From: Bacteroidota bacterium
Lineage (GTDB): Bacteria; Bacteroidota; Bacteroidia; JAFLBG01
DNA length: 64,000 bases
Direction of reading: 5' to 3'
NCBI GenBank assembly: GCA_017303975.1
Contig: JAFLBG010000015.1
Location: 1 to 64,000 of the forward strand
Shown piece by piece: positions 1 to 12,150 of this stretch (the stretch's first letter is position 1; every line of letters begins with the position of its first letter). A model generated the notes under the pieces. That model worked only from the letters and a program-made list of their open reading frames with translations, searched no databases and was not told the DNA's origin. The position numbers and the translations under genes were made by a program.

Positions 1-1
1 A

Positions 2-1744
2 AACAAAAAATTAGACAAAGTAAAAATTGTGGTAAATGGTGCAGGTGCATCTGCTATATCGTGTGCTAAACTTTACATTGCTGTTGGAGCTAAAAAAGAA
101 AACATTGTAATGCTAGATAGCAAAGGTGTTATAACCACATCACGAACAGATATCGATGACAATAAAAGACACTTTGCTACTACCCTAAAAAATATTGAGA
201 CCTTGCCGCAAGCAATGATTGGTGCAGATGTTTTTGTTGGCCTTTCAAAAGGTAATATTGTAACAAAAGAAATGGTTCAATCCATGGCAGCCCGCCCAAT
301 TGTATTTGCATTGGCCAACCCAACTCCTGAGATATCCTATCAAGAAGCAATTGCCGCTCGAGAAGATATAATTATGGCTACAGGCCGCTCCGATCATCCT
401 AATCAGGTAAATAATGTACTTGGATTTCCGTTTATTTTCAGGGGTGCATTAGATGTTCGTGCTACCAAAATAAACGAAGAAATGAAGCTAGCAGCGGTTT
501 ATGCCATTGCCAACTTAGCCAAAGAACCTGTGCCCGATTCGGTAAATCTTGCATACGGATTAAAAAATATTGTTTTTGGATCAGATTATATTATTCCAAA
601 ACCTATAGACCACCGACTTATTGCCACCGTTGCACCTGCCGTTGCAAAAGCGGCTATGGAATCAGGAGTAGCTCAAAAAAGTATTACCAACTGGGAAGCC
701 TACAAAACCGAATTAAATAACCGACTAGGGTTAGATAATAAGCTAATCAGAAGCATTGCAAATAGAGCCAAACAAAACCCGAAACGTGTTGTATTTGCCG
801 AAGCCGACCATTATAAAATTTTAAAAGCGGCACAGCAAGTTAAAGACGAAGGCATTGCAAAACCTATACTTTTAGGCGACCCTGTAAAAATAAAAGAGCT
901 GATAGAAAAACACAGTCTCGATTTATCAGACATTCCAATTATAGACCCACGCAGCAAGGAAGAAGAAGAAAGACGTAATACGTTTGGCGACCTGTTTTTT
1001 AACAAACGTAAACGCAGAGGATATACCTTATTTGAAGCGCGTAAAATTATGCAAGAGCGCAACTATTTTGGCGCCATGATGGTAGAAACGGGAGATGCAG
1101 ATGCAATGATTTCCGGACTTACCCGAAAATATGCCGACCCAATACGACCTGCATTGCAAGTAATTGGGGTGCAAGAAGGCGTAAGTCGTGTAGCGGGAAT
1201 GTACATTATGGTAACTAAACAAGGTCCTTTCTTTTTTGCAGATACTACCATGAATGTAGATCCGACTGCCAAAGATTTAGTAGATATAACCGTTTTAACG
1301 GCAAGTACTGTAAAGCAATTTAACATTACTCCGCGTGTAGCCATGTTATCCTACTCTAATTTTGGATCTGCCGAAGGCGAAATACCTAACAAAGTAAGAG
1401 ATGCAGTAAACATGCTGCATAAAGATTATCCGGGATTAATTGTAGATGGAGAAATGCAAGCAAATTTTGCACTTAATAATGCGCTACTTAAGGAACAATT
1501 TCCATTTTCTGAATTATTAGATAAAAAGGTAAATACATTAATATTTCCAAATTTAGCTGCCGGGAATATTGCCTACAAACTTATGCAAGAAATGGGCAAA
1601 GCCGAAGCAATTGGACCAATACTAATAGGTTTAAAAAAACCGGTTCACATATTACAATTAGGTAGTTCTGTTCGAGAAATAGTAAACATGGTAACAATTG
1701 CCGTAGTTGATGCACAAACAAAAAAAATTCAGGCAACTTTTTAA
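2..1744 (+). CDS. maeB: NADP-dependent malic enzyme (malic enzyme-phosphotransacetylase hybrid), 5' truncated
   Basis: The frame is open to the window edge, so the N-terminal part lies outside. A GTG at 29 is internal, not a start. About 580 of the usual 750-760 residues are visible. The nucleotide-binding turn of the malic enzyme domain is seen at once (VVNGAGASAIS), followed by the rest of that domain (FALANPTPE, ATGRSDHPNQVNN). From about nt 770 a phosphotransacetylase-like domain begins (NPKRVVFAEAD) and runs to the stop. Known for the family: oxidative decarboxylation of malate to pyruvate with NADP in the cytoplasm. The PTA-like domain is not catalytic for acetyl transfer and is linked to allosteric control by acetyl-CoA. 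ruvA follows after 23 bp on the same strand. Confidence 0.95.
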   Translation, partial: NKKLDKVKIVVNGAGASAISCAKLYIAVGAKKENIVMLDSKGVITTSRTDIDDNKRHFATTLKNIETLPQAMIGADVFVGLSKGNIVTKEMVQSMAARPIVFALANPTPEISYQEAIAAREDIIMATGRSDHPNQVNNVLGFPFIFRGALDVRATKINEEMKLAAVYAIANLAKEPVPDSVNLAYGLKNIVFGSDYIIPKPIDHRLIATVAPAVAKAAMESGVAQKSITNWEAYKTELNNRLGLDNKLIRSIANRAKQNPKRVVFAEADHYKILKAAQQVKDEGIAKPILLGDPVKIKELIEKHSLDLSDIPIIDPRSKEEEERRNTFGDLFFNKRKRRGYTLFEARKIMQERNYFGAMMVETGDADAMISGLTRKYADPIRPALQVIGVQEGVSRVAGMYIMVTKQGPFFFADTTMNVDPTAKDLVDITVLTASTVKQFNITPRVAMLSYSNFGSAEGEIPNKVRDAVNMLHKDYPGLIVDGEMQANFALNNALLKEQFPFSELLDKKVNTLIFPNLAAGNIAYKLMQEMGKAEAIGPILIGLKKPVHILQLGSSVREIVNMVTIAVVDAQTKKIQATF

Positions 1745-1767
1745 TATATTCACGTCTTTTATTTAAC

Positions 1768-2358
1768 ATGTATAATCACCTTGTAGGAAATATTACCGAA
1801 AAAACCCCCACTTACGTAGTGGTAGAGTGCAATGGAATTGGATTTTTAGTGAATATTTCCCTAAATACCTATACTAAAATTGGTGAATTAAAATCTGCCA
1901 AACTATTTACCCATCTAGCCATTAGAGAGGATGCACATACACTATATGGATTTGCAGACGAACAAGAACGAGAAATGTTTAGGATGTTGATTTCGGTATC
2001 AGGGGTGGGCTCTAGTACTGCTAGAATGATTTTATCGTCCTTATCACCGGAAGAAATATCAACTGCAATTGCTACGGGAAATGTAGCCCTTCTAAAAGGC
2101 GTAAAGGGAATTGGAGAAAAGTCTGCACAGCGCATTATTGTTGACTTAAAAGGCAAAGTGGGCATCTCATCCAAAGATATGGGTGCAAATATTTTTATTA
2201 CTAATAACAATACTTTTAAAACTGAAGCGTTATCTGCTTTAAACATGTTGGGATTTGCCAAAAATATAGCAGAAAAAGGTATTGAAAAAGCATTAAAGGT
2301 TAACCCTTCTATAAACTCTGTAGAAGATCTTATTAAACAAGCATTAAAAAACATTTAG
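1768..2358 (+). CDS. ruvA: Holliday junction branch migration protein RuvA
   Basis: The protein has 196 aa, normal for RuvA. An N-terminal OB-fold region (about residues 1-62) starts with MYNHLVGNI. Two helix-hairpin-helix motifs follow (ISVSGVGSSTARMIL and GVKGIGEKSAQRIIVDLKGK, about 70-130), then a short linker and the C-terminal domain that contacts RuvB (about 148-196). RuvA tetramers bind four-way junctions and recruit the RuvB motor during recombination repair. The gene lies 13 bp upstream of sprA. The ruvA-sprA-gcvH order is one I recognise from other gliding Bacteroidota; no functional link between RuvA and secretion is implied. Confidence 0.96.
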   Translation: MYNHLVGNITEKTPTYVVVECNGIGFLVNISLNTYTKIGELKSAKLFTHLAIREDAHTLYGFADEQEREMFRMLISVSGVGSSTARMILSSLSPEEISTAIATGNVALLKGVKGIGEKSAQRIIVDLKGKVGISSKDMGANIFITNNNTFKTEALSALNMLGFAKNIAEKGIEKALKVNPSINSVEDLIKQALKNI

Positions 2359-2371
2359 TTAGCCTTTAGTT

Positions 2372-5300
2372 TTGAAGAAATACAAACAACATATAAGTTT
2401 CTTTTCTGCATGTATTGTATTCTTTTCACTTATGTGGAATTCCAGTGCTAGAGCTCGTGTAGAAAGAAAATACCGCTATAACTTTACCTCTGCCCCATCC
2501 GAACAACAATCAGAAAAGCAAACCACCACAAATTCCGGAGACACAGGTAAAGCAGAAGAACTGAAGTATAAATTTAAAGACTCGTATCAAGACCCATTAA
2601 ACTTTCCGAATACAGGAGGTCTAAAACTTAATAATCCAGGGAACATAACTACAACCATTGAATACGACCCAATAACCGGCACATACAACATTGTTCAGAA
2701 AATTGGCGACAAACTATACCGCACTCCCACCTATATGGATGCCGAGGAGTTTAGCAACTACGAACTAAACAAATTTGTAAAAGGCTATTGGAAACAAAAA
2801 AATGAAGCGGAGAATTTAACCAGCGGCAATACATCTAAAGTATTTGCACCCAAACTAAACGTAGGTGGCGAAGTATTTGATAGAATATTTGGAGGAAACA
2901 CAATCGACATCCGTCCGCAAGGGTCTGCAGAACTATCTTTTGGAGCTAATACATCTCGCAATAAAAATCCGGCACTACCCGAAAGACAGCGTAAAATAAC
3001 CACCTTCGATTTCAACGAAAATATACAGCTAAACGTGGTAGGTAAAATTGGAGATAAGCTCAAAATATCTACCAACTACAATACCCAAGCCCAATTTGAT
3101 TTTGAAAATCAAATGAAATTGGAATTTAATGGATACGAAGACGATATTATTAAAAAAATTGAAGCTGGAAATGTTAGTTTACCACTTACTGGGTCTTTAA
3201 TTCAAGGAAGCCAAAGCTTATTTGGTATAAAAACCCAAATGCAATTTGGAAAACTTACAGCTACAACTGTCTTTTCTCAACAACGCGGCAAACGCTCCGA
3301 AGTAGAAGTTACCGGGGGTGCGCAAATCAGTAAGTTTGAGATTAATGCGGATATGTATGAGGACAACAAACATTATTTCTTATCACAATACTTTAGAAAT
3401 AAATACAACGGTGCAATGGCAACGTTACCAATTGTTTCATCGGGAATAAATATTACAAAAGTAGAGGTATGGGTTACCAACCGAAATGGCTCTCAAGATA
3501 ACGTACGAAACATTCTAGCTTTAACTGACCTAGGAGATACAGCACGTCATACAACGCCAACTATTTATGCCGACTTTGCAAGTGCAACAGAAAATCCTCA
3601 AAATGGCAACAACACCTTAAATCCACAAAATTTAACAACCAACTTTCCGGGCATAAGAAATATAAATACCGCTGTTCCTATTTTACTACCACTTGGGTTA
3701 ACAGACAAACATTTTGTAAAATTGGAGCAGGCCAGAAAATTATCAGCAAGCGAATTTACCTTTAACCCTCGATTGGGTTATATTTCATTAAGCCAACGCT
3801 TGCAAGATGAAGTTTTAGCAGTTGCATTCCAATACACCTTCAATGGTCAAACTTTTCAAGTTGGAGAGTTTTCTACCGATAACATTGCAACCGATAGCTT
3901 GCTTATTGTAAAAATGCTTAAAGGCCAAATTATGAGCCCAAGAAATCAATCGGAGCTGTGGGATTTAATGATGAAAAACGTATATTCTATTGGCGCCTAC
4001 CAAGTAAACCCTCAAGATTTTAAATTAGATGCGGTTTATTCAAATCCTTCTACAGGAACAGACATCAACTTTTTACCAGCTCCTGCATCAGAAACTAATG
4101 TGAGTGGCAGAGTACTGTTACAAACATTACGAATGGATAAAATAAACGTAAATGGAGATGCGCAACCGGATGGAACGTTTGACTTTTTGGACGGATTGAC
4201 AATCACGCCAAATAATGGACGAATCTTTTTACCTACCATCGAGCCTTTTGGAAAGGACCTTCGGTCTAAATTTATCGATCAAAACGTAGCCGACCAATTC
4301 GTATTTGAACAACTATATGACTCTACACGCGTTTCTGCGCAACAGCATCCTGACAAAAATCGTTTTAAATTTAGAGGAACTTACAAATCATCTAGCAGCT
4401 CTGAAATTTCGTTAAACGCTATTAACATCCCGCAAGGCTCTGTAAATGTAACAGCCGGAGGTATGGTATTGCAAGAAAATGTTGACTATACTGTAGATTA
4501 CACATTAGGACGTGTTAAAATTATTAATCAAGGAATCTTAAATTCAGGAACGCCCATAAAGGTGTCATTAGAAAGCAATTCCTTATTTAATATTCAATCT
4601 AAATCTTTATTTGGTACTCGACTCGATTACCGAGTAAACAGAGACTTTTCTTTGGGAGGAACTATCTTACGGTTAAATGAACGACCAATAACACAAAAAG
4701 TAAATATTGGTGATGAGCCAATTAAAAATACCATTTGGGGCTTGGACGGAAACTACCGTACCGAAGCTCCTTTTATAACAAGATTTTTGGACAAACTTCC
4801 GCTCATATCTACTAAAGAGCCTTCTAATATTAATGTTGCAGGAGAGTTTGCGCATTTAATTCCCGGACATTCAAAAGCAATTGGAAAAGAAGGGAACTCC
4901 TACATTGACGATTTTGAAGGAAGTCAAAATACCATCGACTTAAGATCTCAATTTGCTTGGAGCATTGCCAGTACGCCCCAAAACCAGCCACTTCTATTTC
5001 CAGAAGGTTCGTATATAAACGACATTAGATACAATAGAAATAGAGCTAAATTAGCATGGTATCAATTAGATAATTTGTTTCAAATAGAAACCAGTAACAA
5101 AACTCCCAGCTACTATTCTACTACCGACTTTAACAACCATTTAACACGACAAGTAATTGAGCAAGAGGTTTTCCCTAACAGACAAAACCCGAACAATCAA
5201 CCACAACCTATTCAAACACTTGATTTAGCGTATTATCCGGAAGAGCGCGGTGCTTATAACTACGACACTTCAATAACAGTAAACGGAACTTTAAAAAATC

Positions 5301-8300
5301 CGGAAAGCCGCTGGGGTGGTATTATGCGTAGAATTGAAACAAACGATTTTGAAGCAGCTAATATTGGGTTTGTCCAACTTTGGATGATGGATCCGTACAA
5401 TGTGGACAACACCTTTAACAGCACTACCGGTGATTTATACTTAAACATCGGTAACGTTTCCGAAGATGTACTAAGAGATTCAAGAAGAAGTTATGAAAAC
5501 GGATTTCCAAACTCAGCGAATATTACCAACGTAGATACAACCAGCTGGGGACGAATTCCAATTATACAGCCCGTAAACAAAGCATTTGAACTTACCGGAA
5601 GAGAATTTCAGGATGTAGGACTAGACGGCTTTAACGATGACGAAGAAAGAAGTTTTTTTAATTCGTATCTACAAGATATTGCTTCAAAATATGGAACAAC
5701 TTCGCCTGCATACGACTTAGTTAGCAGCGATCCATCGGCAGATAATTATAATTATTACAGAGATGATGATTATGACAATGCGCAATTAAAAACATTAGAC
5801 CGCTACAAAAAATGGAACGGATTGGAAGGGAACTCTCCAACACAAGAACAGTCCGACAACTTGAATAGCGATAAATATCCAACCATGGCATCGGCCAACC
5901 CCAACGAGGAAGATATAAACAGAGACAACACACTAAACGAAATTGAAAACTATTTTCAATACAAAATTAGTATGCGACCGGGAGATTTAAATACCGTAGG
6001 ACAAAACTACATTACGGATATTATTACTGCTAATCCACAAGGAATAAACAAGCCTGTTAAATGGATTCAATTCAAAATCCCAATTAAAGAATTTGACAGC
6101 AAAATAGGAGAAATTGAAGATTTTAGATCTATCCGTTTTATTAGAACTTTTTTAAAAGGTTTTGACAAACCTATTGTACTTCGATTTGCTCGATTCGAAT
6201 TGGTAAGTAACCAGTGGCGTGTTTACGAAAAACCAATTTTATCTCCAGGAGAGTTTGCCGACCCAAATGACGCTACTACACTATTTACCATGTCGGGTGT
6301 AAATATTGAAGAGAACTCTAATAGAAATCCTGTAAATTATGTATTACCTCCGGGTATCGAAAGACAAAACAATATTCAATCTGTAGGACAAACCCTTTTA
6401 AATGAACAAGCTCTTTCATTGCGCCTATGCGATTTAAAAGATGGCGAAGCAAGAGCTGTATTTAAAAACACGGAATACGATGTACGCTCTTTCAAAAAAA
6501 TTGAAATGTTTGTTCATGCTGAATCATCTGCAAATGACAATTTAAAAGACAATGAACTTACTGCCTTTATTAGATTAGGAACGGACTACATAAACAACTA
6601 TTACGAATATGAAATTCCGCTTCAACTTACACCTGCTGGTACTTACACGAACAATAACCAAGATGACCAACTGCGTGTTTGGCCGGATGCGAATAGATTA
6701 GAACTCCCGTTTGAATTATTGCAAGAAGCAAAACTAAAAAGGAATTTGGCTGTGGGGCAAAATCCGAACATAAATAATCAAATGCCCTATACCATTATTG
6801 ATGAAGACAGCCCCGAAGGGAAAAACAAAATAACCATTGTAGGTAACCCTAATCTAGCGTCTGTAAAAGTAGTGATGATTGGTGTTAGAAATCCTAAAAG
6901 TGCCGATGGCCAGGCAAAATGCGGAGAAGTATGGATTAACGAATTACGATTATCTGAATTTGACAAACGTGGCGGTTGGGCTGCAAATGCGCGTGTAAAT
7001 GCAAAACTAGCCGACTTAGGTAATTTATCGTTGGCAGGAAATATGAGCACACCATTTTTTGGAAGTATCGAGAAAAAAGTAAGTGAAAGAAGCAGAGAAA
7101 CGGTTAAACAGTACGACATTTCTTCGAGCTTAGAAGTAGGTAAATTATTACCGGATAAGTTAGGCGTTAAAATACCTATGTATGTTGGTGTTGGAGAAAC
7201 CATAAAAACACCTCAGTTCAACCCACTTGACCCGGATATTGAAATGAAAAAAGTTCTCCCGGATTTGCCTAAAGCACAACGAGACTCCTTAAAGCGAATC
7301 ACAGAAGATTATACGCAACGTAGAAGTATAAACTTTACCAACGTACGTAAAGAAAAAAGCCCGGATGCCAAAAAATCTCATATTTACGATTTGTCGAATT
7401 TTTCGGCTACATACGCATTTAACGAATTGTACAAACGAAACATTAATACTGAGTATAGTTCACAACGGTCGCACCGAGTTGGGCTTACCTACAACTATTC
7501 TGCAAATCCGAAAAGTATAAAACCTTTCGCAAAAATTTCTTTTTTAAAATCTAAACATTTAGCGTTGGTTAGAGATTTTAATTTTAGTCCATACCCCAAC
7601 AAATACAGCTTTACAAGTGATATTGACAGAGCTTTTAGTGAAATAAAAAACAGAGACATTACTGCTACTGACTTTAAACTCCCAACAAACTATACCAAAA
7701 CATTTAACTGGAATAGAAATTACAATTTAAATTATGATTTGTCGAAAGGGATAAAACTTGATTACAACGCCTCCAATACAGCTCGTATAATGGAACCCGG
7801 AGGAAGAATAGACACCAAAGAAAAAAGAGATAGTGTGATGGACAATATTAAAAATTTAGGAATAAATACAAGTTTCCGACAAAATGCGAATGTAAATTAT
7901 ACCATACCTATTAACAAAATTCCACTATTTGATTTTGTAACATCGTCTGTCCGCTACTCAAGTACTTACATGTGGACAAGAGCGTCTTTTGCGGCCGACT
8001 CGCTTGGAAATACTATTCAAAACTCAAACTCTAAACAATTTAATGCACAGCTAAATATGACTACGCTGTACAACAAAGTACCTTACTTTAAAAAAGTATT
8101 ACAACAAAAAAATAAAGAAGCAGCAAAGAAGAAAGAAGTGGCAAAAAATTTCAATCTAAAAGAGCCTAAAGACTCCACTGACGCTAAAAAGAAAAAAGAA
8201 AAAAAGAAAGAAGAAGAATCCGGCAATTTTGATGCATTTAAGTATGTTACTCGCTTTATTCTTAGTATAAGAAATGTATCGGCAAACTACACACATAATT

Positions 8301-9619
8301 CCGGAACTATATTACCCGGATTTAACGACTCTACTCAAATAATTGGTATTAACCCACAAACTATGGCACCAGGATTTGGATTTGTTTTCGGTAGCCAAAA
8401 AGATATCAGACCACAAGCCGGGAAAGAAGGTTGGCTCATAAAAAATCCGTTGCTCAATTTACCTTATTCAAACACCAGCTCCAAAACACTTAATTTTAGA
8501 GCAAACATGGAACCGCTTCCAAGCTTTAGAGTTGAGCTTACTGCAAACCAGACTCGCTCTCGCAACTATAACGAATTTTATCGTTGGGATAACTTAGAAC
8601 AAGTTTATAAAGGCGAATCTCCTGTTGAAAGTGGAAATTTTTCTATGTCGTACTTAACCATTAGAACCGCATTCAAAAAAGATGAAAAAGGCACCTACGA
8701 CAACGAAGTTTTCCAAAATCTACTTAACTACCGTGCAGATGTGTCTGCTATACTTGCTCAGGAAAGAAATGAAAAAACAGGCTCCACTCTTGCAAAAGGA
8801 GGTGATGGATTTTATGATGGATACGGAGAACTTTCTCAAGACGTATTAATACCGGCCTTTATGAGCGCATATTCCGGGAAACGTCCAACCAAAGCAAATA
8901 CCAATGTATTTCCATTAATCCCTTTGCCTAATTGGAAAATTACCTACGATGGATTGCAAAAACTCGAAAAAGTAAAAAAACATTTCAAGAGCTTCACACT
9001 GTCTCATGGATACAAATCAACGTATAATGTGGGTTCGTATGGCAACAACTTATTATTTATCGAAGACGAAGGTAAAGGCTACTCATCCGTGAGAGGTTTG
9101 GTAGACAACAACTATGTACCTGAAAAAATTATTACAGCCGTTACCATTTCAGAGCAGTTTAGCCCGTTATTAAAGCTAGATGCCACCTGGAACAACAGCT
9201 TAATTAGTAACATAGAAATTAAGAGAGATAGAAATATTTCGTTGAGCACCGGTTCGCAACTTTTAACCGAAACTACCAGTCGTGAAATTGTTATTGGCAG
9301 CGGTTATCGAATACGAGACATTACCATTAAACAAATAAAAATAAAAGGAAAAGCTGTAAAAAGCGACATGAATTTAAAAGCCGATCTTTCTATTAGAAGA
9401 AACAGCACCGTTATAAGACGAATAAACGAGGAAGTAAGCCAGCCACAAGCCGGACAGCGAGTAATAAACATAAATACCACCGCAGATTACCAACTTAGCG
9501 ACAAATTAAACATCCGATTTTTTTACAATCGCGTAATTAACAACCCTATTGTATCTAACACCTTCCCTAGCCAAAATACAAATTGGGGTATTGCATTACG
9601 CTTCTCGTTAGCTCAATAA
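2372..9619 (+). CDS. sprA: SprA, outer-membrane translocon of the type IX secretion system
   Basis: The protein has 2415 aa, the size expected for SprA (about 2,400). The start is a TTG at 2372. It is preferred because it gives a basic N-terminus (KKYKQH) followed by a hydrophobic signal segment ending near SSARA, and no ATG is available nearby. The mature part is rich in aromatic, Asn and Asp residues with alternating strands, as in a very large beta-barrel. A Lys/Glu-rich stretch (about residues 1910-1950) interrupts it. The C-terminus ends in a strand with a terminal aromatic pattern ([12 protein letters not shown]). Known role: SprA is the outer-membrane channel that releases T9SS cargos and is needed for gliding in motile relatives. 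At least four cargos with sorting domains lie in this window. Confidence 0.95.
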   Translation: MKKYKQHISFFSACIVFFSLMWNSSARARVERKYRYNFTSAPSEQQSEKQTTTNSGDTGKAEELKYKFKDSYQDPLNFPNTGGLKLNNPGNITTTIEYDPITGTYNIVQKIGDKLYRTPTYMDAEEFSNYELNKFVKGYWKQKNEAENLTSGNTSKVFAPKLNVGGEVFDRIFGGNTIDIRPQGSAELSFGANTSRNKNPALPERQRKITTFDFNENIQLNVVGKIGDKLKISTNYNTQAQFDFENQMKLEFNGYEDDIIKKIEAGNVSLPLTGSLIQGSQSLFGIKTQMQFGKLTATTVFSQQRGKRSEVEVTGGAQISKFEINADMYEDNKHYFLSQYFRNKYNGAMATLPIVSSGINITKVEVWVTNRNGSQDNVRNILALTDLGDTARHTTPTIYADFASATENPQNGNNTLNPQNLTTNFPGIRNINTAVPILLPLGLTDKHFVKLEQARKLSASEFTFNPRLGYISLSQRLQDEVLAVAFQYTFNGQTFQVGEFSTDNIATDSLLIVKMLKGQIMSPRNQSELWDLMMKNVYSIGAYQVNPQDFKLDAVYSNPSTGTDINFLPAPASETNVSGRVLLQTLRMDKINVNGDAQPDGTFDFLDGLTITPNNGRIFLPTIEPFGKDLRSKFIDQNVADQFVFEQLYDSTRVSAQQHPDKNRFKFRGTYKSSSSSEISLNAINIPQGSVNVTAGGMVLQENVDYTVDYTLGRVKIINQGILNSGTPIKVSLESNSLFNIQSKSLFGTRLDYRVNRDFSLGGTILRLNERPITQKVNIGDEPIKNTIWGLDGNYRTEAPFITRFLDKLPLISTKEPSNINVAGEFAHLIPGHSKAIGKEGNSYIDDFEGSQNTIDLRSQFAWSIASTPQNQPLLFPEGSYINDIRYNRNRAKLAWYQLDNLFQIETSNKTPSYYSTTDFNNHLTRQVIEQEVFPNRQNPNNQPQPIQTLDLAYYPEERGAYNYDTSITVNGTLKNPESRWGGIMRRIETNDFEAANIGFVQLWMMDPYNVDNTFNSTTGDLYLNIGNVSEDVLRDSRRSYENGFPNSANITNVDTTSWGRIPIIQPVNKAFELTGREFQDVGLDGFNDDEERSFFNSYLQDIASKYGTTSPAYDLVSSDPSADNYNYYRDDDYDNAQLKTLDRYKKWNGLEGNSPTQEQSDNLNSDKYPTMASANPNEEDINRDNTLNEIENYFQYKISMRPGDLNTVGQNYITDIITANPQGINKPVKWIQFKIPIKEFDSKIGEIEDFRSIRFIRTFLKGFDKPIVLRFARFELVSNQWRVYEKPILSPGEFADPNDATTLFTMSGVNIEENSNRNPVNYVLPPGIERQNNIQSVGQTLLNEQALSLRLCDLKDGEARAVFKNTEYDVRSFKKIEMFVHAESSANDNLKDNELTAFIRLGTDYINNYYEYEIPLQLTPAGTYTNNNQDDQLRVWPDANRLELPFELLQEAKLKRNLAVGQNPNINNQMPYTIIDEDSPEGKNKITIVGNPNLASVKVVMIGVRNPKSADGQAKCGEVWINELRLSEFDKRGGWAANARVNAKLADLGNLSLAGNMSTPFFGSIEKKVSERSRETVKQYDISSSLEVGKLLPDKLGVKIPMYVGVGETIKTPQFNPLDPDIEMKKVLPDLPKAQRDSLKRITEDYTQRRSINFTNVRKEKSPDAKKSHIYDLSNFSATYAFNELYKRNINTEYSSQRSHRVGLTYNYSANPKSIKPFAKISFLKSKHLALVRDFNFSPYPNKYSFTSDIDRAFSEIKNRDITATDFKLPTNYTKTFNWNRNYNLNYDLSKGIKLDYNASNTARIMEPGGRIDTKEKRDSVMDNIKNLGINTSFRQNANVNYTIPINKIPLFDFVTSSVRYSSTYMWTRASFAADSLGNTIQNSNSKQFNAQLNMTTLYNKVPYFKKVLQQKNKEAAKKKEVAKNFNLKEPKDSTDAKKKKEKKKEEESGNFDAFKYVTRFILSIRNVSANYTHNSGTILPGFNDSTQIIGINPQTMAPGFGFVFGSQKDIRPQAGKEGWLIKNPLLNLPYSNTSSKTLNFRANMEPLPSFRVELTANQTRSRNYNEFYRWDNLEQVYKGESPVESGNFSMSYLTIRTAFKKDEKGTYDNEVFQNLLNYRADVSAILAQERNEKTGSTLAKGGDGFYDGYGELSQDVLIPAFMSAYSGKRPTKANTNVFPLIPLPNWKITYDGLQKLEKVKKHFKSFTLSHGYKSTYNVGSYGNNLLFIEDEGKGYSSVRGLVDNNYVPEKIITAVTISEQFSPLLKLDATWNNSLISNIEIKRDRNISLSTGSQLLTETTSREIVIGSGYRIRDITIKQIKIKGKAVKSDMNLKADLSIRRNSTVIRRINEEVSQPQAGQRVININTTADYQLSDKLNIRFFYNRVINNPIVSNTFPSQNTNWGIALRFSLAQ

Positions 9620-9664
9620 ACTAAGAAGTTTCTGCTTTTTTTTGAGTAAGACCATCGACACCCA

Positions 9665-9693
9665 TTGCTACAAGAAAAAAAAGTATAATTTTG
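9665..9693 (+). promoter_or_regulatory. Bacteroidota-type promoter of gcvH
   Basis: A TTG at 9665-9667 and TAATTTTG at 9686-9693 are 18 bp apart, close to the known TTTG-N19-TAnnTTTG consensus of this phylum. Transcription would begin around 9700, shortly before the ATG at 9714. This supports 9714 as the gcvH start and separate transcription from sprA. A weak hairpin (9618-9631) followed by a T run may end sprA transcription just upstream. Confidence 0.55.
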
Positions 9694-9713
9694 TTGTACC
9701 AAAAACAAAAACT

Positions 9714-10094
9714 ATGAATTTCCCATCAAACTTAAAGTACACAAAAGATCACGAATGGATTCGCACAGAAGGCAACACTGCTTTTATTGGAATTACAGAA
9801 TTTGCGCAAAGCGAACTGGGTGATATTGTTTACGTAGAAATTGAAACCCAAGGAGAGACTTTAACTAAAGAGGAAATTTTTGGTACCGTTGAAGCCGTAA
9901 AAACAGTTTCAGATCTTTTTATGCCTGTATCGGGAAAAATTACAGAAGTGAATCCTGCCATTACAACAAATCCGGAAAAGGTAAATGCTGACCCATATGG
10001 CGATGGATGGATGATAAAAGTAGAACTTTCCAACACAAGCGAATTAAACTCTCTACTAAGTGCAGATGATTATAAAAACTTGATAGGTAAATAA
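9714..10094 (+). CDS. gcvH: Glycine cleavage system H protein
   Basis: The ATG at 9714 gives the standard 126-aa protein starting [15 protein letters not shown]. An in-frame extension to 9642 would cover the predicted promoter and adds residues foreign to the family. The lipoyl attachment lysine is K63 in [13 protein letters not shown], within the biotinyl/lipoyl fold (about 18-98). GcvH carries the aminomethyl group between the P, T and L proteins of glycine cleavage. The lipoyl cofactor depends on LipB, encoded at 35897-36616. In some organisms H protein is also an intermediate in lipoate delivery to other enzymes. Confidence 0.96.
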   Translation: MNFPSNLKYTKDHEWIRTEGNTAFIGITEFAQSELGDIVYVEIETQGETLTKEEIFGTVEAVKTVSDLFMPVSGKITEVNPAITTNPEKVNADPYGDGWMIKVELSNTSELNSLLSADDYKNLIGK

Positions 10095-10125
10095 TTTTTC
10101 AAACACCTATTAATTTTTAACTTGT

Positions 10126-10142
10126 AGTGTTATAAAAACACT
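10126..10142 (+). promoter_or_regulatory. Small hairpin abutting the deoC start codon
   Basis: AGTGTT (10126-10131) and AACACT (10137-10142) form a 6-bp stem with a 5-nt loop that ends directly before the ATG at 10143. In RNA it would occupy the ribosome landing site. It could modulate deoC translation or be chance in A+T-rich DNA. Confidence 0.25.
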
Positions 10143-10955
10143 ATGACACAAACGCACGCTAAAAACATTAAAATACCAAGTAGTATTTTAACTCATCTTG
10201 TTTCTTGTATTGATTTAACATCGCTAAACAGTACAGACGACTCCAAAAACATATCCTCCTTATGCGAAAAAGGAATTACTAATGGCGTAGCAGCTATTTG
10301 TATTTACCCAATTTGGATTAAATCTTCAAAAAAAATAACAAAAAACACCTTTGTAAAAACCGCTTCAGTAGCAGGCGGCTTTCCAAGTGGGCAAGTACCG
10401 TTGCCTATCAAAACCTCTGAAGTAAAATATGCCATTGATCATGGTGCCGATGAAATTGATTATGTTTTTCCTAGATACAAGGCACTAAACAAAAAGTGGG
10501 ATGATTTATATGAGGAAATTGCGACCATAAGAGAAGTATGCGGAAAAGACATTACTCTAAAAATTATTTTGGAAACCGGAGAATTACAGTCGAAAGAAAT
10601 AATAGCTAAAACTACCGAGGTAGCCATAAAAGCAGGGGCAGACTTTATAAAAACATCAACAGGAAAAACAGCCATTGGTGCAACCAATGAAGCCATTGAA
10701 ATTATTTGTGAATGTATTTTAGCGCATTTTATTACTCATAAAAAAATGGTAGGTATAAAAGCGTCTGGAGGCATTAGCAACATTAATCAAGCACTGGATT
10801 ACTACAGCATTGTAAAAAACATTTTGGGAAACAAATGGTTGCACAAAAATTATTTCAGAATAGGAACCAGCAAATTGCTAGATAATATTATTCAATTAAA
10901 CGAAACCATTAGTAGCCTCAAACCTCCTCCACTATCCTACGTAAATCAATTATAA
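10143..10955 (+). CDS. deoC: Deoxyribose-phosphate aldolase
   Basis: The protein has 270 aa with a TIM-barrel of the DeoC/LacD family. The Schiff-base lysine is in DFIKTSTGK, and the late-barrel motif is GIKASGGIS. The IDLTSLN segment near the N-terminus replaces the common IDHTLL-type start, which is usual in the longer 'short-divergent' DeoC forms. It cleaves 2-deoxyribose-5-phosphate to acetaldehyde and glyceraldehyde-3-phosphate in nucleoside salvage. It lies 48 bp after gcvH on the same strand and may be cotranscribed with it. Confidence 0.93.
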   Translation: MTQTHAKNIKIPSSILTHLVSCIDLTSLNSTDDSKNISSLCEKGITNGVAAICIYPIWIKSSKKITKNTFVKTASVAGGFPSGQVPLPIKTSEVKYAIDHGADEIDYVFPRYKALNKKWDDLYEEIATIREVCGKDITLKIILETGELQSKEIIAKTTEVAIKAGADFIKTSTGKTAIGATNEAIEIICECILAHFITHKKMVGIKASGGISNINQALDYYSIVKNILGNKWLHKNYFRIGTSKLLDNIIQLNETISSLKPPPLSYVNQL

Positions 10956-11006
10956 GGAGATGAGTAAACCTAATTATTTTATACTATTTTTATAAAAAAA
11001 ACAAGC

Positions 11007-12095
11007 ATGTCTAAAGTAGCATTAATTACAGGAATTACAGGACAAGACGGAGCATATCTTGCAGAACTTTTGTTGAGCAAAGGATATACTGTTCATGGAT
11101 TAAAACGCAGAAGCTCTCTTTTTAATACCGACAGAATTGACCATTTATACAAGGACCAGCACGAAAAAGGAGTTAAACTTTTTTTACATTATGGCGATTT
11201 AACCGATAGCACAAATTTAATTCGAATAGTTCAAGAGGTACAACCCGATGAGATTTATAATTTGGCGGCTCAGTCCCATGTTAAAGTATCTTTTGAAACA
11301 CCGGAATATACTGCCAATGCAGATGCAATTGGTACACTGCGTTTATTAGAAGCAATTAAAATTCTAGGTCTTGAAAAGAAAACCAAATTCTACCAAGCCT
11401 CTACATCCGAGCTATACGGATTGGTGCAAGAAATACCACAAAAAGAGACAACACCATTTTACCCTCGCTCTCCATACGGAGTAGCCAAACTATACGGATT
11501 TTGGATAACCAAAAACTACCGAGAAGCATACGGAATGTTTGCATGCAATGGAATTTTGTTCAACCATGAAAGTCCAATACGCGGAGAAACATTTGTTACT
11601 CGTAAAATTACAAGAGCAGTTGCTAAAATACATTTAGGTTTGCAAGAAAAAATTTACATGGGAAACATTGACTCTGAGCGTGATTGGGGTCATGCAAAAG
11701 ATTATGTAGAAGGAATGTGGATGATGCTGCAACAAAAAGAGGCAGATGATTATGTATTAGCAACAGGCAAAAAAATATCTGTTAGACGATTTATAGACTT
11801 AGCCTTTAAAGAAGTTGGAATAGATATTGAATGGCAAGGAAAAGAAGAAAATGAAAAGGGAATAAACAAAGCCAATGGAAAAATATTAGTAGAAATTGAC
11901 AAAAAATATTACCGCCCTGCAGAAGTAGATTTGCTTGTGGGCGATGCCAGCAAAGCATATAAAAACATGGGGTGGAAACCTAAATACACCGTAGAAGATT
12001 TAATAAAAGAAATGGTTGCAAGCGATCTTAAAGTGTTTGAAAGAGATAAATATTTATTAGACGGTGGGCACGATGTGATGAATTTTAATGAATAG
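11007..12095 (+). CDS. gmd: GDP-mannose 4,6-dehydratase
   Basis: The protein has 362 aa, an extended short-chain dehydrogenase. The NADP-binding motif is [14 protein letters not shown] at the N-terminus and RRSS follows. The catalytic region contains QASTSELYG and YGVAK (Tyr and Lys of the YxxxK pair), and the substrate region has [16 protein letters not shown]. It converts GDP-D-mannose to GDP-4-keto-6-deoxy-D-mannose, a precursor of GDP-L-fucose, GDP-D-rhamnose or GDP-perosamine. The usual partner fcl (GDP-fucose synthase) is not next to it. A methyltransferase-like gene follows 55 bp downstream, so the final sugar cannot be told from this window. Confidence 0.96.
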   Translation: MSKVALITGITGQDGAYLAELLLSKGYTVHGLKRRSSLFNTDRIDHLYKDQHEKGVKLFLHYGDLTDSTNLIRIVQEVQPDEIYNLAAQSHVKVSFETPEYTANADAIGTLRLLEAIKILGLEKKTKFYQASTSELYGLVQEIPQKETTPFYPRSPYGVAKLYGFWITKNYREAYGMFACNGILFNHESPIRGETFVTRKITRAVAKIHLGLQEKIYMGNIDSERDWGHAKDYVEGMWMMLQQKEADDYVLATGKKISVRRFIDLAFKEVGIDIEWQGKEENEKGINKANGKILVEIDKKYYRPAEVDLLVGDASKAYKNMGWKPKYTVEDLIKEMVASDLKVFERDKYLLDGGHDVMNFNE

Positions 12096-12150
12096 GTTAA
12101 GTAAATAATTCATTTTTGTTAATTACAGCTCAACCATTGCCAAAAAATAG

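Noticed and set aside
1869-2354. 161-aa reading frame antisense to ruvA
   Set aside because: It is a shadow of a well-supported gene.
9642-9713. 5' extension of gcvH to an upstream TTG
   Set aside because: It covers the predicted promoter, adds Lys-rich residues foreign to GcvH, and the ATG at 9714 gives the normal length.
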